In this document: piece by piece, positions 34,276 to 45,558 of the stretch
Numbering within the stretch: position 1 is the first letter of the stretch
Layout: each line of letters starts with the position of its first letter
Source: Rhodoferax sp. OV413
GTDB lineage: Bacteria > Pseudomonadota > Gammaproteobacteria > Burkholderiales > Burkholderiaceae_C
DNA length: 64,000 bases
Reading direction: 5' to 3'
Assembly (NCBI RefSeq): GCF_900104385.1
Contig: NZ_FNJA01000001.1
Coordinates: forward strand, 408,386-472,385
Notes under the pieces: model-generated
What the model was told of the DNA's origin: nothing
The model's database searches: none
The model's input: only the letters and a program-made list of their open reading frames with translations
Program-made: the position numbers and the translations under genes

Positions 34276-36810
34276 CTAAACCGACCACCAGTCCTTGCGG
34301 CACAGGCCGCGCGCGGCGCAGAAGGTGCAGGCCGCGCCCTCGCCCAGCGCCGCCAACACAGCACCATCGGCGATGCGCTGCATATCGTCCAGGATGCCGT
34401 GCACCAGCGCGTCGCGCACCTCCACCACCTCCGTCTGTTCGAACAGCTGGCTGCCGTCCTTCTCGCCCACGTTCAGGTAGGCGGCGCGCAAGGTGTCCTG
34501 CGGTAGCAGGGCCGCGTAAAAGGCCAACTGGGTGTCTTCCAGCGGCTGCTTGATACGCTTCTGGGTGGCCAGGGCGTTCTCGGTCTTGTAGTCGATCACC
34601 AAGGCCGTGGTGCTGCCATCGGCATGCACCTGGTCGACGCGGTCTATGGTGCCGATCAGGGTCAGCGGGCCCAGCGGCAATTCGAGTGCGCTCTCGGCCT
34701 GTTCGAAGCGGCCGCCCGCAGCCTCGTGCGGCGCCAGCCAGGCCAGGTAGCCGTCGCGCACCCGCGGCCAGGCCGAGGCAAACGGCAGGAACTCGCCGGG
34801 CTCCAGATGCATGTCGCGCGTGACCTGCTCAGATGCTAGGTTAATCATAGCTACCCGTGCAGATATATCCTGCACTGGAGCCGTATTTAATGCCTCATGG
34901 AAGGTTTTCAGCACCGCATGCAGCCAGGTGCCGAAATCACGCTTGTCGACCTCACCCGTCAGCTCCTGCGACTCCTGCAAGCCCAGCTGGCGCAGGCCGA
35001 AGAAGCGGTACGGGCAGCGGCGCAAATCCTCGTAGGCGCTGGCCGACAGGCGCTGCACCGGCAGCGCCGCGCCCACCGGCAAAGGCCGCAGACTGGGCTG
35101 GGGCGCCAGGCTGCGCGGCACCCGCGGGTCGGCGGCCGGCGCCAGTGCGGATTTGATCCACAGCGCCTGCACCAAAGGGCTGGCCAGCAAGGTCTCGCCG
35201 GAGGCATCGCTTTGCCGCCACAGCACGTCGGTATGCGGGGTTTGCAGCGCATTGGCCCAAGCAGCACGGCTGGCGGCCTCCAGCACGGCGCGCGACGGCA
35301 GGCCCAGGGCTTCACGCTGGCTGGCGGTCCAGGCGCCGGGCGGCTCGGGTGACACTGCCAGGCGCACCTCGTCGCAGCCGGGCAGCACCAGGGCCGGGAA
35401 CGGCCGGGCCAGCAACTGGCTCAGCGGCAACACTACCACCTGCTCGTCCTGCGGGTGGTCGGGCACATAGCTGGCGGCCTCCAGCGCATCGCCAACCCAG
35501 CCGCTGAATTCGGCCAGGCGCAGACGGCGCGCGGCTTGCGGCAGCTGGGCGAATTCAGCCTCGGCGCCCTCCTCCAGGCGCAGCGCAGCCAGCAGCTTGG
35601 CGCCGGCCGCATCCGCCACCAATACCGGCCACTGGCCGCTGGCCTGCAGCAATGCGCGCACCGCGGCCAGCCACTGCACCAGCGGCCGGGCGGCTTGCAG
35701 CGTGGCGCGCAGCTGGTTCGCCAGTAGCACCGCATCAGATACCGCGGGCTGCCGGGGCGTGGCCTCGGGGCTCCAGGCCGACCAGCTCTGCACCGCGGCC
35801 TTGCGCAGGGCTTTTTCCAGGGCTTGAACGGTGCGCGGGCGGAAGGCCGGGGCGTTCTTCAGCCAGTCCAGCACGGCGTCGCTGCTCGCGTCCCACCGGG
35901 CGGCGCGCAGGGTCACCACCATCTGGGCCGCGGCCCGGGTGGTGGACAGCTTCCAGCCGGTTTCATCGCGGATGCGCACGTTCTGCGCAGCCAGCATGGC
36001 GCGGATGCGGCGGGTCAGCAGGCGGTCGGTGGCCACCAGGGCGACGGGCGTGCGCCCGGCTTCGATGTGGCGCAGCACGCAGGCGGCGGCGCGCAGGGCT
36101 TCGTCTTCGGAATCGCTGGCAGCATGCAGTGCGGGCAAGGCCGGCGCCGGTGGCTCGGGCCGGACCAGGCGCGCCACCTTGTCGCCCCAACTGCGGCACA
36201 GCGCCTCCACCAGCGGCTCGGTCTGGAAGCCATCGAGCACGATGATGCAGTCCAGCGCCGCGGGCACGGACGGATTCCACAGCACATCGGTGGCATAGGC
36301 CGAGGCCGCAGCCCATTCCAGCGCGATGCGGGCCACCACGCATTCGAGTGCCAGCACCGGCGCCTCCATGCCCAGGGCCACGGCATTGCGGGCCTGCGCG
36401 GCCCAGTCGGCGCGCTCGGCGGGCGGCACGGCGGCGGCCAGCGGCGCCAATTGGTGGGCGGCTTCAACCAGCCGCGCCGACAAGGCCTCGCGCTGCGCGC
36501 CCAGGCCTGCGCTTTCCAGCAGCACCGGGGCCTGCAGCATGTCCATGGCGGTATCGAAGCGCAGGTCGTGTGCGCCGACGGCCACGCCACCCAGGCCATG
36601 CGACCAGTTCAGCGTGGACTCGAAACGCGGGGCAAATCCATCGGGCTCAGCCTGGGCCCAGAACCGCTGCGCCAGCGGCATCAGCTGGGCATAAGGCAGC
36701 AAAACCACGGTGCGCGCCGGGTGGGCCTGGCGCTGCGCCATGGCCGCGCGCATCTGGGCCAGCAGGCCGGTGCCGGGCGCATGCCATAACGGGTCAAAAG
36801 AAGATGGCAT
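34276..36810 (-). CDS. PD-(D/E)xK nuclease, AddB-like
   Basis: 844 aa. The inactivated helicase part has RTVVLLPYAQLMPLAQRFW. The C-terminal nuclease domain includes YEDLRRCPYRFFGLRQLGL and the catalytic LVIDYKTENA. Four cysteines fit an AddB-type iron-sulfur cluster: one in RRCPYRF and three in CTFCAARGLC near the end. It is the likely partner of the AddA-like helicase at 27966-31244. Start 36810 (MPSSFDPLWH) keeps the gene clear of the trxA promoter; the frame extends to 36873. A dispersed repeat copy lies in frame inside (34844-34893). Confidence 0.85.
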   Translation of the reverse strand: MPSSFDPLWHAPGTGLLAQMRAAMAQRQAHPARTVVLLPYAQLMPLAQRFWAQAEPDGFAPRFESTLNWSHGLGGVAVGAHDLRFDTAMDMLQAPVLLESAGLGAQREALSARLVEAAHQLAPLAAAVPPAERADWAAQARNAVALGMEAPVLALECVVARIALEWAAASAYATDVLWNPSVPAALDCIIVLDGFQTEPLVEALCRSWGDKVARLVRPEPPAPALPALHAASDSEDEALRAAACVLRHIEAGRTPVALVATDRLLTRRIRAMLAAQNVRIRDETGWKLSTTRAAAQMVVTLRAARWDASSDAVLDWLKNAPAFRPRTVQALEKALRKAAVQSWSAWSPEATPRQPAVSDAVLLANQLRATLQAARPLVQWLAAVRALLQASGQWPVLVADAAGAKLLAALRLEEGAEAEFAQLPQAARRLRLAEFSGWVGDALEAASYVPDHPQDEQVVVLPLSQLLARPFPALVLPGCDEVRLAVSPEPPGAWTASQREALGLPSRAVLEAASRAAWANALQTPHTDVLWRQSDASGETLLASPLVQALWIKSALAPAADPRVPRSLAPQPSLRPLPVGAALPVQRLSASAYEDLRRCPYRFFGLRQLGLQESQELTGEVDKRDFGTWLHAVLKTFHEALNTAPVQDISARVAMINLASEQVTRDMHLEPGEFLPFASAWPRVRDGYLAWLAPHEAAGGRFEQAESALELPLGPLTLIGTIDRVDQVHADGSTTALVIDYKTENALATQKRIKQPLEDTQLAFYAALLPQDTLRAAYLNVGEKDGSQLFEQTEVVEVRDALVHGILDDMQRIADGAVLAALGEGAACTFCAARGLCRKDWWSV
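34844..34893 (+). repeat. Dispersed ~48-bp repeat, copy j, inside the AddB-like gene
   Basis: CATAGCTACCCGTGCAGATA, then CCTGCACTGGAGCCGTATT. Read on the minus strand it encodes NTAPVQDISARVAMI in frame. Confidence 0.6.
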
Positions 36811-36946
36811 AAGTGGAGCGGTGGCGCAGGGAGGGAAATGGTTTTTCGCTATGCCTGTGATAGCACGGTACACGGCGACGAGGACTCTTGCTTTCTGTCA
36901 CAATGCCGCAACTTTAGTCGTATCGGCACTTGTTTAAGGAACCCCC

Positions 36947-37279
36947 ATGGCCAACGAACTCATCAAACACATCTCGGACGCAAGCTTCGACGCGGACGTC
37001 TTGAAGTCCAACACTCCGGTACTGGTCGATTACTGGGCCGAATGGTGCGGTCCTTGCAAAATGATTGCCCCGATTCTCGACGAAGTGGCTACCGGTTATG
37101 CAGGCAAGCTGCAGATCACCAAGATGAACGTCGATGAGAACCGCGACATCCCCGCCAAGTTCGGCATCCGCGGCATTCCGACCCTGATGATTTTCAAGGG
37201 CGGCGAGCTGGCAGCCACCAAGGTTGGCGCCATGAGCAAGGCCCAACTCACCGCATTTATCGACCAGCAACTGGCCTGA
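36947..37279 (+). CDS. trxA: Thioredoxin 1
   Basis: 110 aa cytosolic disulfide reductant. The active site WCGPC is at residues 33-37 in [18 protein letters not shown]; the cis-Pro loop is [14 protein letters not shown]. It is preceded by AAGGAACCCCC and followed by a strong intrinsic terminator. Thioredoxin is the normal electron donor of CysH reductases such as the one encoded at 53.4 kb. The trxA-rho order is typical of betaproteobacteria. Confidence 0.97.
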   Translation: MANELIKHISDASFDADVLKSNTPVLVDYWAEWCGPCKMIAPILDEVATGYAGKLQITKMNVDENRDIPAKFGIRGIPTLMIFKGGELAATKVGAMSKAQLTAFIDQQLA

Positions 37280-37292
37280 TAGCGTATTCCCT

Positions 37293-37322
37293 GAAGCCAC
37301 CCCTGCGGTGGCTTCGTTTTTT
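37293..37322 (+). terminator. Rho-independent terminator of trxA
   Basis: A 9-bp stem GAAGCCACC/GGTGGCTTC with a 5-nt loop, followed by G and six T. Confidence 0.9.
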
Positions 37323-37454
37323 CCTGTCATAATTCACGCATTCACCCGACTGCTACCCCGCAAGACGGTTCGAGTTCCCGGTTTGTGAGGCCCTTCTAGC
37401 CTCCTCATAACCTCCCCCCCTTTTTCCTCAAGAACTCCTCACAGGAGTCCATCC

Positions 37455-38717
<1,263 letters not shown>

Positions 38718-38727
38718 AAATCCACGC

Positions 38728-38733
38728 TATAAT
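38728..38733 (+). promoter_or_regulatory. Probable -10 box for rpmE2
   Basis: A perfect TATAAT 11 bp after the rho stop and 95 bp before rpmE2. No good -35 box at standard spacing. The leader contains a hairpin (TTGGGTAA with TTTACCCAA, 38769-38789). Confidence 0.5.
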
Positions 38734-38827
38734 CGAAGGCTAATCGCGAAAAGTACCGGGCTTTTGAATTGGGTAAGCACTTTACCCAAGGCACCGGGCG
38801 GCTAACGCAATTGAACAAGGAAGAGCT

Positions 38828-39103
38828 ATGAAAGAAGGCATTCACCCCAACTACCGCGAAGTGTGTTTCCTGGACTTGTCCAACAACTTCAAGTTTGTGA
38901 CCCGTTCTTGCGTTAACGCCAAGGAAACGATCAAGTTGGAAGACGGCCGCGAACTGCCGCTGTACAAGCTGGATACCTCCAGCGAATCCCATCCTTTCTA
39001 CACCGGTACGCAAAAGTCGGTGGACAACATGGGTGGCCGCGTGGAACGTTTCCGCAACCGTTTCGGCAAGACCACCGCTGCAGCTACGCCAGCCGCAGAA
39101 TAA
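38828..39103 (+). CDS. rpmE2: 50S ribosomal protein L31 type B
   Basis: 91 aa. [16 protein letters not shown] and HPFYTGTQK with the downstream [10 protein letters not shown] mark the zinc-free (C-minus) type B form of L31. The CxxC pair of type A is absent. Type B is usually the form used when zinc is short, or the only form in some genomes. AAGGAAGAGCT precedes the start; an intrinsic terminator follows. Confidence 0.96.
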   Translation: MKEGIHPNYREVCFLDLSNNFKFVTRSCVNAKETIKLEDGRELPLYKLDTSSESHPFYTGTQKSVDNMGGRVERFRNRFGKTTAAATPAAE

Positions 39104-39123
39104 GTTTTCCCGCATCCGCATAG

Positions 39124-39160
39124 GGGCAGCCCGGTTTATCCGCGCTGCCCTTTTGTTTTA
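39124..39160 (+). terminator. Rho-independent terminator of rpmE2
   Basis: Stem GGGCAGC (39124-39130) with GCTGCCC (39144-39150), followed by TTTTGTTTTA. Confidence 0.85.
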
Positions 39161-39239
39161 TCCGCCGTCTGATATCTGGGCCAGCAAGAGGCCGGAAACG
39201 CTTTACCGGCGCGCTGCATAAGTCCTATATCCTCTCGCT

Positions 39240-40985
39240 GTGAACCACCCCACCCCTGCCATCGTGGCGCAAAGCGCCGTTCGCCGTCTGCCACGCATTG
39301 CACTGTGGCTGCTATGCCTGGCCTATGTGCTGCCGGGCTTTGTCGGCCGCGAGCCCTGGCGCAACCACGACATGACGGCCTTTGGCTACATGGCCGAACT
39401 GGCGCGGGGTGCCAGCGACTGGCTGCAGCCCCAGTTGCTGGGCCGCCCGCCGGAGCTCGAAGCCTTGTTGCCTTATTGGCTGGGCGCCTGGGCGATGCAG
39501 CTGGCCCCCAGTGGATGGGCGCCCGACTTCGCCGCCCGCATGCCGTTCATACTGCTGCTGGCTGCCACCCTGGGCGCTACTTGGTATGCGGTCTACTACC
39601 TGGCCCGCAGCCCGCGCGCCCAGCCCGTGGCATTTGCCTTTGGTGGCGAAGCCCGGCCTGCAGACTACGCCCGGGCCATGGCCGATGGCGGCCTGCTGGC
39701 CATGATCGCCTGCCTGGGCATGGCCCAGCTATCGCACGAAACCACGCCCGCGCTAGCGCAACTGGCGTTCACCGCGCTGAGCTTTTTTGCACTGTCGGCC
39801 ATGCCGTACCGTACCTGGATACCGGCACTCGGCGTAATGGTCGGGCTGGCGGGACTGGCGCTGTCGGGCGCGCCCAGCATGGCGGTACTGCTGGGCCTGG
39901 GCGGCGCTGTGGTGTGCTTCCTGGACCGCAGCGAACCCCACGGCCAAACCGAACCCGGAGAGCAAGGCAGTGCACCGCGCAGCCTGCGCTGGTCCCTGGC
40001 CATGCTGGCGATCACCGCTGGGGTGGCACTGCTAGCCTGGTATCTTGATCAATGGCGCTGGCGCATCGAGGCACCCGAAGCCAGCTGGCCCAATCTGCGC
40101 AGCATGGCCAGGCTCTTGCTTTGGTTCACCTGGCCGGTGTGGCCGCTGGCCATGTGGACGCTGTGGCGCTGGCGCCGCCAGCTGACCAGCGGCAACTTTG
40201 GCCGCCATCTGGCCCTGCCTCTGTGGTTTGTAGCAGTGGCCCTCGGCGCGACGCTGACGACCGATGCCGCCGACCGCTCCCTGTTGCTGGCCCTGCCTGC
40301 GCTGGCCACCTTAGCGGCGTTTGCCCTGCCCACCTTTAGCCGTACAGTGACGGCGCTGGTGGACTGGTTCACCTTGCTGTTCTTCACCATCTTTGCGCTG
40401 ATGATCTGGGTGGTGTGGATCGCCGCACAGACCGGTGTACCACGGCAACCGGCGGCCAATCTGGCCCGGCTGCTGCCAGGCTTCATGCCCAGCTTCACCT
40501 GGCTGCCGTTTCTGATCGCAACCGCGGCCACCCTGGTATGGATCTGGCTGGTCAAATGGCGGGTCGGCCGGCACCGGGCCGCCATCTGGAAGAGCCTGGT
40601 ACTGCCCGCCGGCGGTACCGCTTTGTGCTGGCTACTGCTGACCACTCTGGGCTTGCCCGCCATGGACTATGGCCGCAGCTATGTGCCGCTGGTGCGCAAC
40701 ATCAGCCGGGTGATACACGCACAAAGCCCGGCACAGGCACCGCCAGCCTGTGTGGAATTTGACAACCTGACGCGCGGCCAGGTTGCGGCATTCCAGTTCC
40801 ATGGCAAGCTGAAACTCAAACCCGCCGGCAAGACACCCCAGTGCGGCTGGCTACTGGTAGATACCGCCACCTCGCGCCCACCCAGCCAAAAGCTCGATAT
40901 GAAGCCCTGGGTGCTGCGACTGAACGTGCGACGCCGTGCAGACAACGGCGAAGCCGTGCGGCTGTACCAGCGCGTAAATCCATAG
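39240..40985 (+). CDS. Polytopic membrane protein, ArnT/PMT-like glycosyltransferase (putative)
   Basis: 581 aa with about a dozen hydrophobic helices. The N-terminal stretch LPGFVGREPWRNHDMTAFGY resembles the first periplasmic loop of GT-C glycosyltransferases such as ArnT, where an acidic residue is catalytic. The C-terminal about 130 residues are a soluble domain (ACVEFDNLTRGQVAAFQF). It may transfer a sugar from a lipid carrier to an envelope substrate. The start is GTG at 39240. The assignment is by topology and loop similarity only. Confidence 0.6.
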   Translation: MNHPTPAIVAQSAVRRLPRIALWLLCLAYVLPGFVGREPWRNHDMTAFGYMAELARGASDWLQPQLLGRPPELEALLPYWLGAWAMQLAPSGWAPDFAARMPFILLLAATLGATWYAVYYLARSPRAQPVAFAFGGEARPADYARAMADGGLLAMIACLGMAQLSHETTPALAQLAFTALSFFALSAMPYRTWIPALGVMVGLAGLALSGAPSMAVLLGLGGAVVCFLDRSEPHGQTEPGEQGSAPRSLRWSLAMLAITAGVALLAWYLDQWRWRIEAPEASWPNLRSMARLLLWFTWPVWPLAMWTLWRWRRQLTSGNFGRHLALPLWFVAVALGATLTTDAADRSLLLALPALATLAAFALPTFSRTVTALVDWFTLLFFTIFALMIWVVWIAAQTGVPRQPAANLARLLPGFMPSFTWLPFLIATAATLVWIWLVKWRVGRHRAAIWKSLVLPAGGTALCWLLLTTLGLPAMDYGRSYVPLVRNISRVIHAQSPAQAPPACVEFDNLTRGQVAAFQFHGKLKLKPAGKTPQCGWLLVDTATSRPPSQKLDMKPWVLRLNVRRRADNGEAVRLYQRVNP

Positions 40986-41034
40986 GCTTTAGGCCGCTAG
41001 CGCTTATACCACCTGCGCTAGAAGCTATAAATTA
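40984..41034 (-). repeat. Dispersed ~48-bp repeat, copy g
   Basis: On the minus strand: TATAGCTTCTAGCGCAGGTG, then ATAAGCGCTAGCGGCCTAAA, between the membrane protein and phoR. Confidence 0.75.
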
Positions 41035-41047
41035 AATAGCAAACTGG

Positions 41048-42388
41048 CTATTTGGCGTAAGCGGGTTGGGCTTCCAAACGCAGTCGGTTGGCGGGGAACA
41101 CGATGGCAAAACGCGAGCCCTGCCCGACCGTGCTGTCAATCTGCAGCTCGGCACCATGGCGTTGCACTACATGCTTGACGATGGCCAACCCCAGGCCAGT
41201 GCCGCCGGTTTCGCGAGAACGGCTGGGATCGACCCGGTAGAAGCGCTCGGTCAAGCGCGAAATATGCTCTGCCGCAATGCCTGGGCCGGTGTCCTTGACC
41301 GAGAACTCGGCCCGGCCATCCGGCAAAGGCTGCCAGCGTACCTCGATGCGGCCACCTGCGGGGGTGTAGCGCACCGCATTACTCACCAGGTTCGACATGG
41401 CGCTCAACAGCTCGCTAGACGCACCTGCCACCATGCCCTCGGGCATGGGCCCGAAGCGCAGCACATGGGACTTAGCCTGGCCGGCGGTGACCATGCCCGA
41501 CAAGGCCTCGGCCTCGCGTGCGCATTGCGCCATCAGGTCGTGCAGCACGATCCACGCACTGCTGCTGGGCATGGGGCTGCCCTCGATGCTAGACAAGGTC
41601 AACAAATCGCTCACCAGGGTTTGCATGCGCTCGGCCTGTTGCGCCATAAAGCCCAGGTAGCGCTCGCGCTGGCCCTCGTCCAGCGGCAGGCTCTGCATGG
41701 TCTCGACAAAGCCCGACATCACGGTCAAGGGTGTGCGGATCTCATGCGACACATTCGCCACGAAGTCGCGGCGCATGGCTTCGGCCTGCTCTACCGCGGT
41801 CACGTCACGCGACAGCAGTAGCTTGCGGCCTTCGCCGTAAGGGTGCAGGTGTACCGACAAGCGCAACGGACGGCTTGCGCTGCCGCCACGCCCCAGCATC
41901 ACGGTACCGCGCGCGGTGTCCGGGTCGGCGTAATAGGCGGCAAATGCCGGGTCGCGCACCAGGTTGCCAATCTGCTGCTGCAGATCACGCTGGGCGTCGA
42001 AGCCAAAATGCTCAGCTGCGATATCGTTGCACCACTCGATACGTCCCTGGGCGTCCAGCAGCACCACGCCATTGGGTGACGCCTGGATGGCTGCCAGAAA
42101 CTCCTGCAGCCGGGTTTCTGCGTCCTGCATCTTCTGCTGCGTCTGGCGCAGCCAGCGGCGGGTGCGGTCGGTGATTTCACCCCACCAGCCCTGCATATGA
42201 GGAGCCTGGCTGGCCTCCCCGGTGCGCAGCCAATGCATCACGCGCAATCCGCGCACGGCGTCGAGCAGCATCCAGGCCGCTCCCGCCAGTACCACGCCGG
42301 CCAGCGCGCCCGGGTAGCCCAGCCACTCCCAGCCGAGCACGCCCGCGCCCAGCTGTATGCCCAAAAAGCTTAAAAATCGAAACCACAT
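41048..42388 (-). CDS. phoR: Phosphate regulon sensor histidine kinase PhoR
   Basis: 446 aa inner-membrane kinase. Two hydrophobic N-terminal segments (SFLGIQLGAGVLGW; ALAGVVLAGAAWMLL) precede a PAS domain (AIQASPNGVVLLDAQGRIEW). The HisKA domain has FVANVSHEIRTPLTVMSGF, and the ATPase domain GTGLGLAIVKHVVQRHG. It phosphorylates PhoB when phosphate is scarce. The start at 42388 (MWFRFLSFLG) has no clear Shine-Dalgarno; an upstream non-ATG start cannot be excluded, but the frame upstream overlaps phoB. The gap to phoB is 49 bp. Confidence 0.93.
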   Translation of the reverse strand: MWFRFLSFLGIQLGAGVLGWEWLGYPGALAGVVLAGAAWMLLDAVRGLRVMHWLRTGEASQAPHMQGWWGEITDRTRRWLRQTQQKMQDAETRLQEFLAAIQASPNGVVLLDAQGRIEWCNDIAAEHFGFDAQRDLQQQIGNLVRDPAFAAYYADPDTARGTVMLGRGGSASRPLRLSVHLHPYGEGRKLLLSRDVTAVEQAEAMRRDFVANVSHEIRTPLTVMSGFVETMQSLPLDEGQRERYLGFMAQQAERMQTLVSDLLTLSSIEGSPMPSSSAWIVLHDLMAQCAREAEALSGMVTAGQAKSHVLRFGPMPEGMVAGASSELLSAMSNLVSNAVRYTPAGGRIEVRWQPLPDGRAEFSVKDTGPGIAAEHISRLTERFYRVDPSRSRETGGTGLGLAIVKHVVQRHGAELQIDSTVGQGSRFAIVFPANRLRLEAQPAYAK

Positions 42389-42437
42389 AGGGGAAAGAAA
42401 GAGGATGCGGATGGCGGCAGGTGCGCCATCCTGGGAA

Positions 42438-43169
42438 TCAAGCGGCAGAAACCGCGGGCTGTGCCGGCGGCACGGCGGCCACAGGCTGCGCAGTAATGCG
42501 GTAGCCCGCACCGCGCACGGTCTCGACCATTGCGCCGCCCGCACCCAGGGCTTCGCGCAAGCGCTTCACATGCACATCGACTGTGCGCTCCTCAATAAAC
42601 ACATGGTCGCCCCAAACCCGGTCCAGCAACTGCGAACGGGTATGGACCCGCTCCGCATGCTTCATCAGGTAGTGCAAAAGCTTGAATTCGGTCGGGCCGA
42701 TCTTCACCGCCTGCTCCTGGAACGTGACCCGGTAGGTCGCCGCGTCCAGCACCAGTGCGCCAATGCTGACCACGCCGTCGTCCTGCTCGGGCGCCCGGCG
42801 GCGCAATACCGCACGGATACGGGCCAGCATTTCCTTGGTGGAAAAAGGCTTGGAGATGTAGTCGTCGGCGCCAGCATCCAGGCCGGCCACACGGTCGCTT
42901 TCATCGCTGCGGGCCGTCAGCAAAATAATGGGGACCGCCTTGGTGCGCGGATGGGCGCGCCATTTTTTGGCCAGCGACAAACCGCTCTCGCCAGGCAGCA
43001 TCCAGTCCAGCAGGATCACATCGGGCAGCACGGCGTCCAGCTCGCACTGGGCAGTCACGCTGTCCATCGCCCAGGTAGGCTGGAAGCCGCTGTGGCGCAG
43101 ATTGACCGCGATCAGCTCGGCAATCGCGGGCTCGTCTTCGACGATCAAGACCCGGGGCATGGTTTTCAT
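42438..43169 (-). CDS. phoB: Phosphate regulon response regulator PhoB
   Basis: 243 aa. The receiver has VLIVEDEPAIAELI, phospho-acceptor D55 in VILLDWMLPGESGL, and SKPFSTKEMLARIRAVLRR. The OmpR-type DNA-binding domain includes GPTEFKLLHYLMKHAERVHT and EERTVDVHVKRLREAL. Phosphorylated PhoB binds Pho boxes; one is visible at 47744-47761 between pstS and ppx. The start overlaps the phoU stop by 4 bp. Confidence 0.97.
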   Translation of the reverse strand: MKTMPRVLIVEDEPAIAELIAVNLRHSGFQPTWAMDSVTAQCELDAVLPDVILLDWMLPGESGLSLAKKWRAHPRTKAVPIILLTARSDESDRVAGLDAGADDYISKPFSTKEMLARIRAVLRRRAPEQDDGVVSIGALVLDAATYRVTFQEQAVKIGPTEFKLLHYLMKHAERVHTRSQLLDRVWGDHVFIEERTVDVHVKRLREALGAGGAMVETVRGAGYRITAQPVAAVPPAQPAVSAA

Positions 43170-43867
43170 TGCAGTGCCGACTCCACTTGTGCTGCCGTGG
43201 CGTGGCGCACATCTTCACCTCTGACGATGTAGATGATGAATTCGGCAATGTTCTTGGAATGGTCACCAATCCGTTCGATCGCCTTGGCAATGAACAGCAG
43301 GTCCAAGCTGGCGGAGATGGTGCGGGGGTCTTCCATCATGTAGGTGATGAGCTTGCGCACAAAGCCGTCGAACTCTTTGTCCAGCAAGTCGTCTTCCTTC
43401 AGGATGTTGACGGCAGCCGCAACGTCGAGCCGGGCAAACGCGTCCAGCGCCTTGCGCAGCAGGCCAGAAGCCATGTCGGCCGATACCCGCAGGTCCAGCG
43501 TAGGCAGAGACCGCGGTGCGCCGCTGTGGGCAATCGACTTGGCCATTCGGGCGATCTTATTGGCTTCGTCACCCACGCGCTCAAGGTTGGCCGTGGTCTT
43601 GGAGATGGCGATCAGCAAACGCAGGTCGCGGGCGGTGGGCTGGCGGCGGGCAATGATGCTGGAGAGTTCGCGGTCGATCTCGATCTCCATCGCGTTCACC
43701 CGCGACTCGGCTTCGGCAACCTGGTCGGCCACTTCCACGCTGAACTGCGACAGGGAGTAGATAGCCTGGCGAATCTGCGATTCGACCAGACCACCCAGTT
43801 CCATCACGCGGCTGGAAACGCCATTGAGTTCGCTGTCGAACTGGCTGGAAAGATGTTTATCTGGCAT
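43166..43867 (-). CDS. phoU: Phosphate signalling protein PhoU
   Basis: 233 aa all-helical protein with two PhoU repeats (VSSRVMELGGLVESQIRQAI; ESRVNAMEIEIDRELSSIIARRQPT split over residues 50-75). It links the Pst transporter to PhoR and keeps the regulon off in high phosphate. It sits between pstB and phoB with an ATGA overlap to phoB, the usual order in betaproteobacteria. Confidence 0.97.
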   Translation of the reverse strand: MPDKHLSSQFDSELNGVSSRVMELGGLVESQIRQAIYSLSQFSVEVADQVAEAESRVNAMEIEIDRELSSIIARRQPTARDLRLLIAISKTTANLERVGDEANKIARMAKSIAHSGAPRSLPTLDLRVSADMASGLLRKALDAFARLDVAAAVNILKEDDLLDKEFDGFVRKLITYMMEDPRTISASLDLLFIAKAIERIGDHSKNIAEFIIYIVRGEDVRHATAAQVESALQ

Positions 43868-43885
43868 GGTGTGTTCTCCGGGCAG

Positions 43886-44668
43886 TTAACCGAAACGACC
43901 GGTGATGTAATCCTCGGTCTCTTTGCGCTTGGGCTTGAAGAAGATGTCTTCGGTCGCGCCAAACTCCATCAGGTCGCCCAAATACATATAGGCGGTGTAG
44001 TCGCTGCAGCGGGCGGCCTGCTGCATGTTGTGGGTCACGATCACCACGGTGTAGTCGTTCTTCAGCTCGGTAATCAGCTCTTCCACCTTGGACGTGGAGA
44101 TCGGGTCCAGCGCCGAGCAGGGTTCGTCAAGCAACAGCACTTCAGGTTTGATCGCAATGCCGCGGGCAATGCACAAGCGTTGTTGCTGGCCGCCCGACAG
44201 GCTGGAGCCGCTCTGGTTTAGCTTGTCCTTGACCTCGCTCCACAATGCGGCCTTGCGCAGCGCCCACTCTACGCGCTCTTCCATGTCCGTGGTGTTCAGG
44301 TCTTCAAACAGCTTCACGCCGAAGGTGATGTTGTCGTAGATGGACATGGGGAACGGCGTGGGCTTCTGGAACACCATGCCGACCTTGGCGCGCAGCAGGG
44401 CCACGTCTTTCTTGCTGGTCAGCAGGTTCTCGCCGTCCAGCAGGATCTCGCCTTCAGCGCGTTGCTCGGGGTACAGCTCGAACATGCGGTTGAAGATGCG
44501 CAGCAGCGTGGACTTGCCACAGCCCGACGGGCCGATGAAGGCGGTGACCTTCTTGTCCGGGATTTCCATGTTGATGCCCTTGAGCGCATGGAACTTGCCG
44601 TAGTAGAAGTTCAGGTTCTTGACCGAAATTTTGGAAGTATTGACAGTATTGGCAGTTGCAGTTTGCAT
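43886..44668 (-). CDS. pstB: Phosphate ABC transporter ATP-binding protein PstB
   Basis: 260 aa. Walker A is [19 protein letters not shown], the ABC signature is [13 protein letters not shown], and Walker B is [15 protein letters not shown]; the H-loop is VTHNMQQA. It powers phosphate import through PstCA. The ATG at 44668 follows AAAGG; the open frame extends into pstA out of register. The gap to pstA is 2 bp. Confidence 0.98.
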   Translation of the reverse strand: MQTATANTVNTSKISVKNLNFYYGKFHALKGINMEIPDKKVTAFIGPSGCGKSTLLRIFNRMFELYPEQRAEGEILLDGENLLTSKKDVALLRAKVGMVFQKPTPFPMSIYDNITFGVKLFEDLNTTDMEERVEWALRKAALWSEVKDKLNQSGSSLSGGQQQRLCIARGIAIKPEVLLLDEPCSALDPISTSKVEELITELKNDYTVVIVTHNMQQAARCSDYTAYMYLGDLMEFGATEDIFFKPKRKETEDYITGRFG

Positions 44669-44670
44669 GG

Positions 44671-45558
44671 TTAACCTTTGTTGGAGCCAGCCCAGGCACG
44701 GGCCAGAATGTTCAAGCCCAGGACGGCCATGGTGATCAGGAAAACCCCTGCCCACGCCAGCTTTTGCCAGTTTTCATAGGGGCTCATCGCAAATTTGAAG
44801 ATGGTGACCGGCAGGCTGGCCATAGGCTGGTTCAGACTGGAGGTCCAGAACTGGTTGCTCAGCGCGGTAAACAGCAAGGGAGCGGTTTCACCGGCGATAC
44901 GGGCTACCGCCAGCATCACACCCGTGACCACACCAGCACGTGCGGCCTTGAGCGTGATGCTCAGAATCACCTTCCACTTGGGCGTACCCAGTGCGTAGGC
45001 GGCTTCGCGCAGGCCCGGTGGAATCAGCTGCAGCATGTTCTCGGTGGTGCGAATCACCACCGGGATCACGATCAAGGCCAAGGCCACGATGCCCGCCCAA
45101 CCGGAGAACGACTTGAAGCGCGATACCACCACCGCATACACAAACAAGCCGATCACGATGCTGGGTGCTGACAACAAGATGTCGTTGACGAACCGGGTGG
45201 CCGAAGCCAACCAGCCCTTGGAGTCATACTCGGCCAGGTAAATGCCGGCCATGATGCCCACCGGCGCACCGACAACCGTTGCCAGCGTCACCATCAGGAA
45301 CGAGCCATAGATGGCGTTAGCCAATCCACCTTCGTCGTTCGGCGGCGGGGTCATCTGCGTCAGGGTGGCGATGCTCAGGCCGTCGATCCCCAGACGCACG
45401 GTTTCAAACAGAATCCAGAACAGCCAGAACAGGCCGAAGGCCATGGCCCCCAGGGCCAGTACCAGCGCAATCTGGTTGACGCGCTTACGCTTGGCGTACT
45501 TGGCGCTGCGGGTCTGCTCTAGCGCCGAGGCCTTCAACAGCATTTCACTCGTGGTCAT
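44671..45558 (-). CDS. pstA: Phosphate ABC transporter permease PstA
   Basis: 295 aa, six hydrophobic helices. The permease EAA loop reads [20 protein letters not shown]. The first helix is [20 protein letters not shown]. It pairs with PstC in the inner membrane. Its ATG overlaps the pstC stop by 4 bp (ATGA). Confidence 0.97.
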   Translation of the reverse strand: MTTSEMLLKASALEQTRSAKYAKRKRVNQIALVLALGAMAFGLFWLFWILFETVRLGIDGLSIATLTQMTPPPNDEGGLANAIYGSFLMVTLATVVGAPVGIMAGIYLAEYDSKGWLASATRFVNDILLSAPSIVIGLFVYAVVVSRFKSFSGWAGIVALALIVIPVVIRTTENMLQLIPPGLREAAYALGTPKWKVILSITLKAARAGVVTGVMLAVARIAGETAPLLFTALSNQFWTSSLNQPMASLPVTIFKFAMSPYENWQKLAWAGVFLITMAVLGLNILARAWAGSNKG

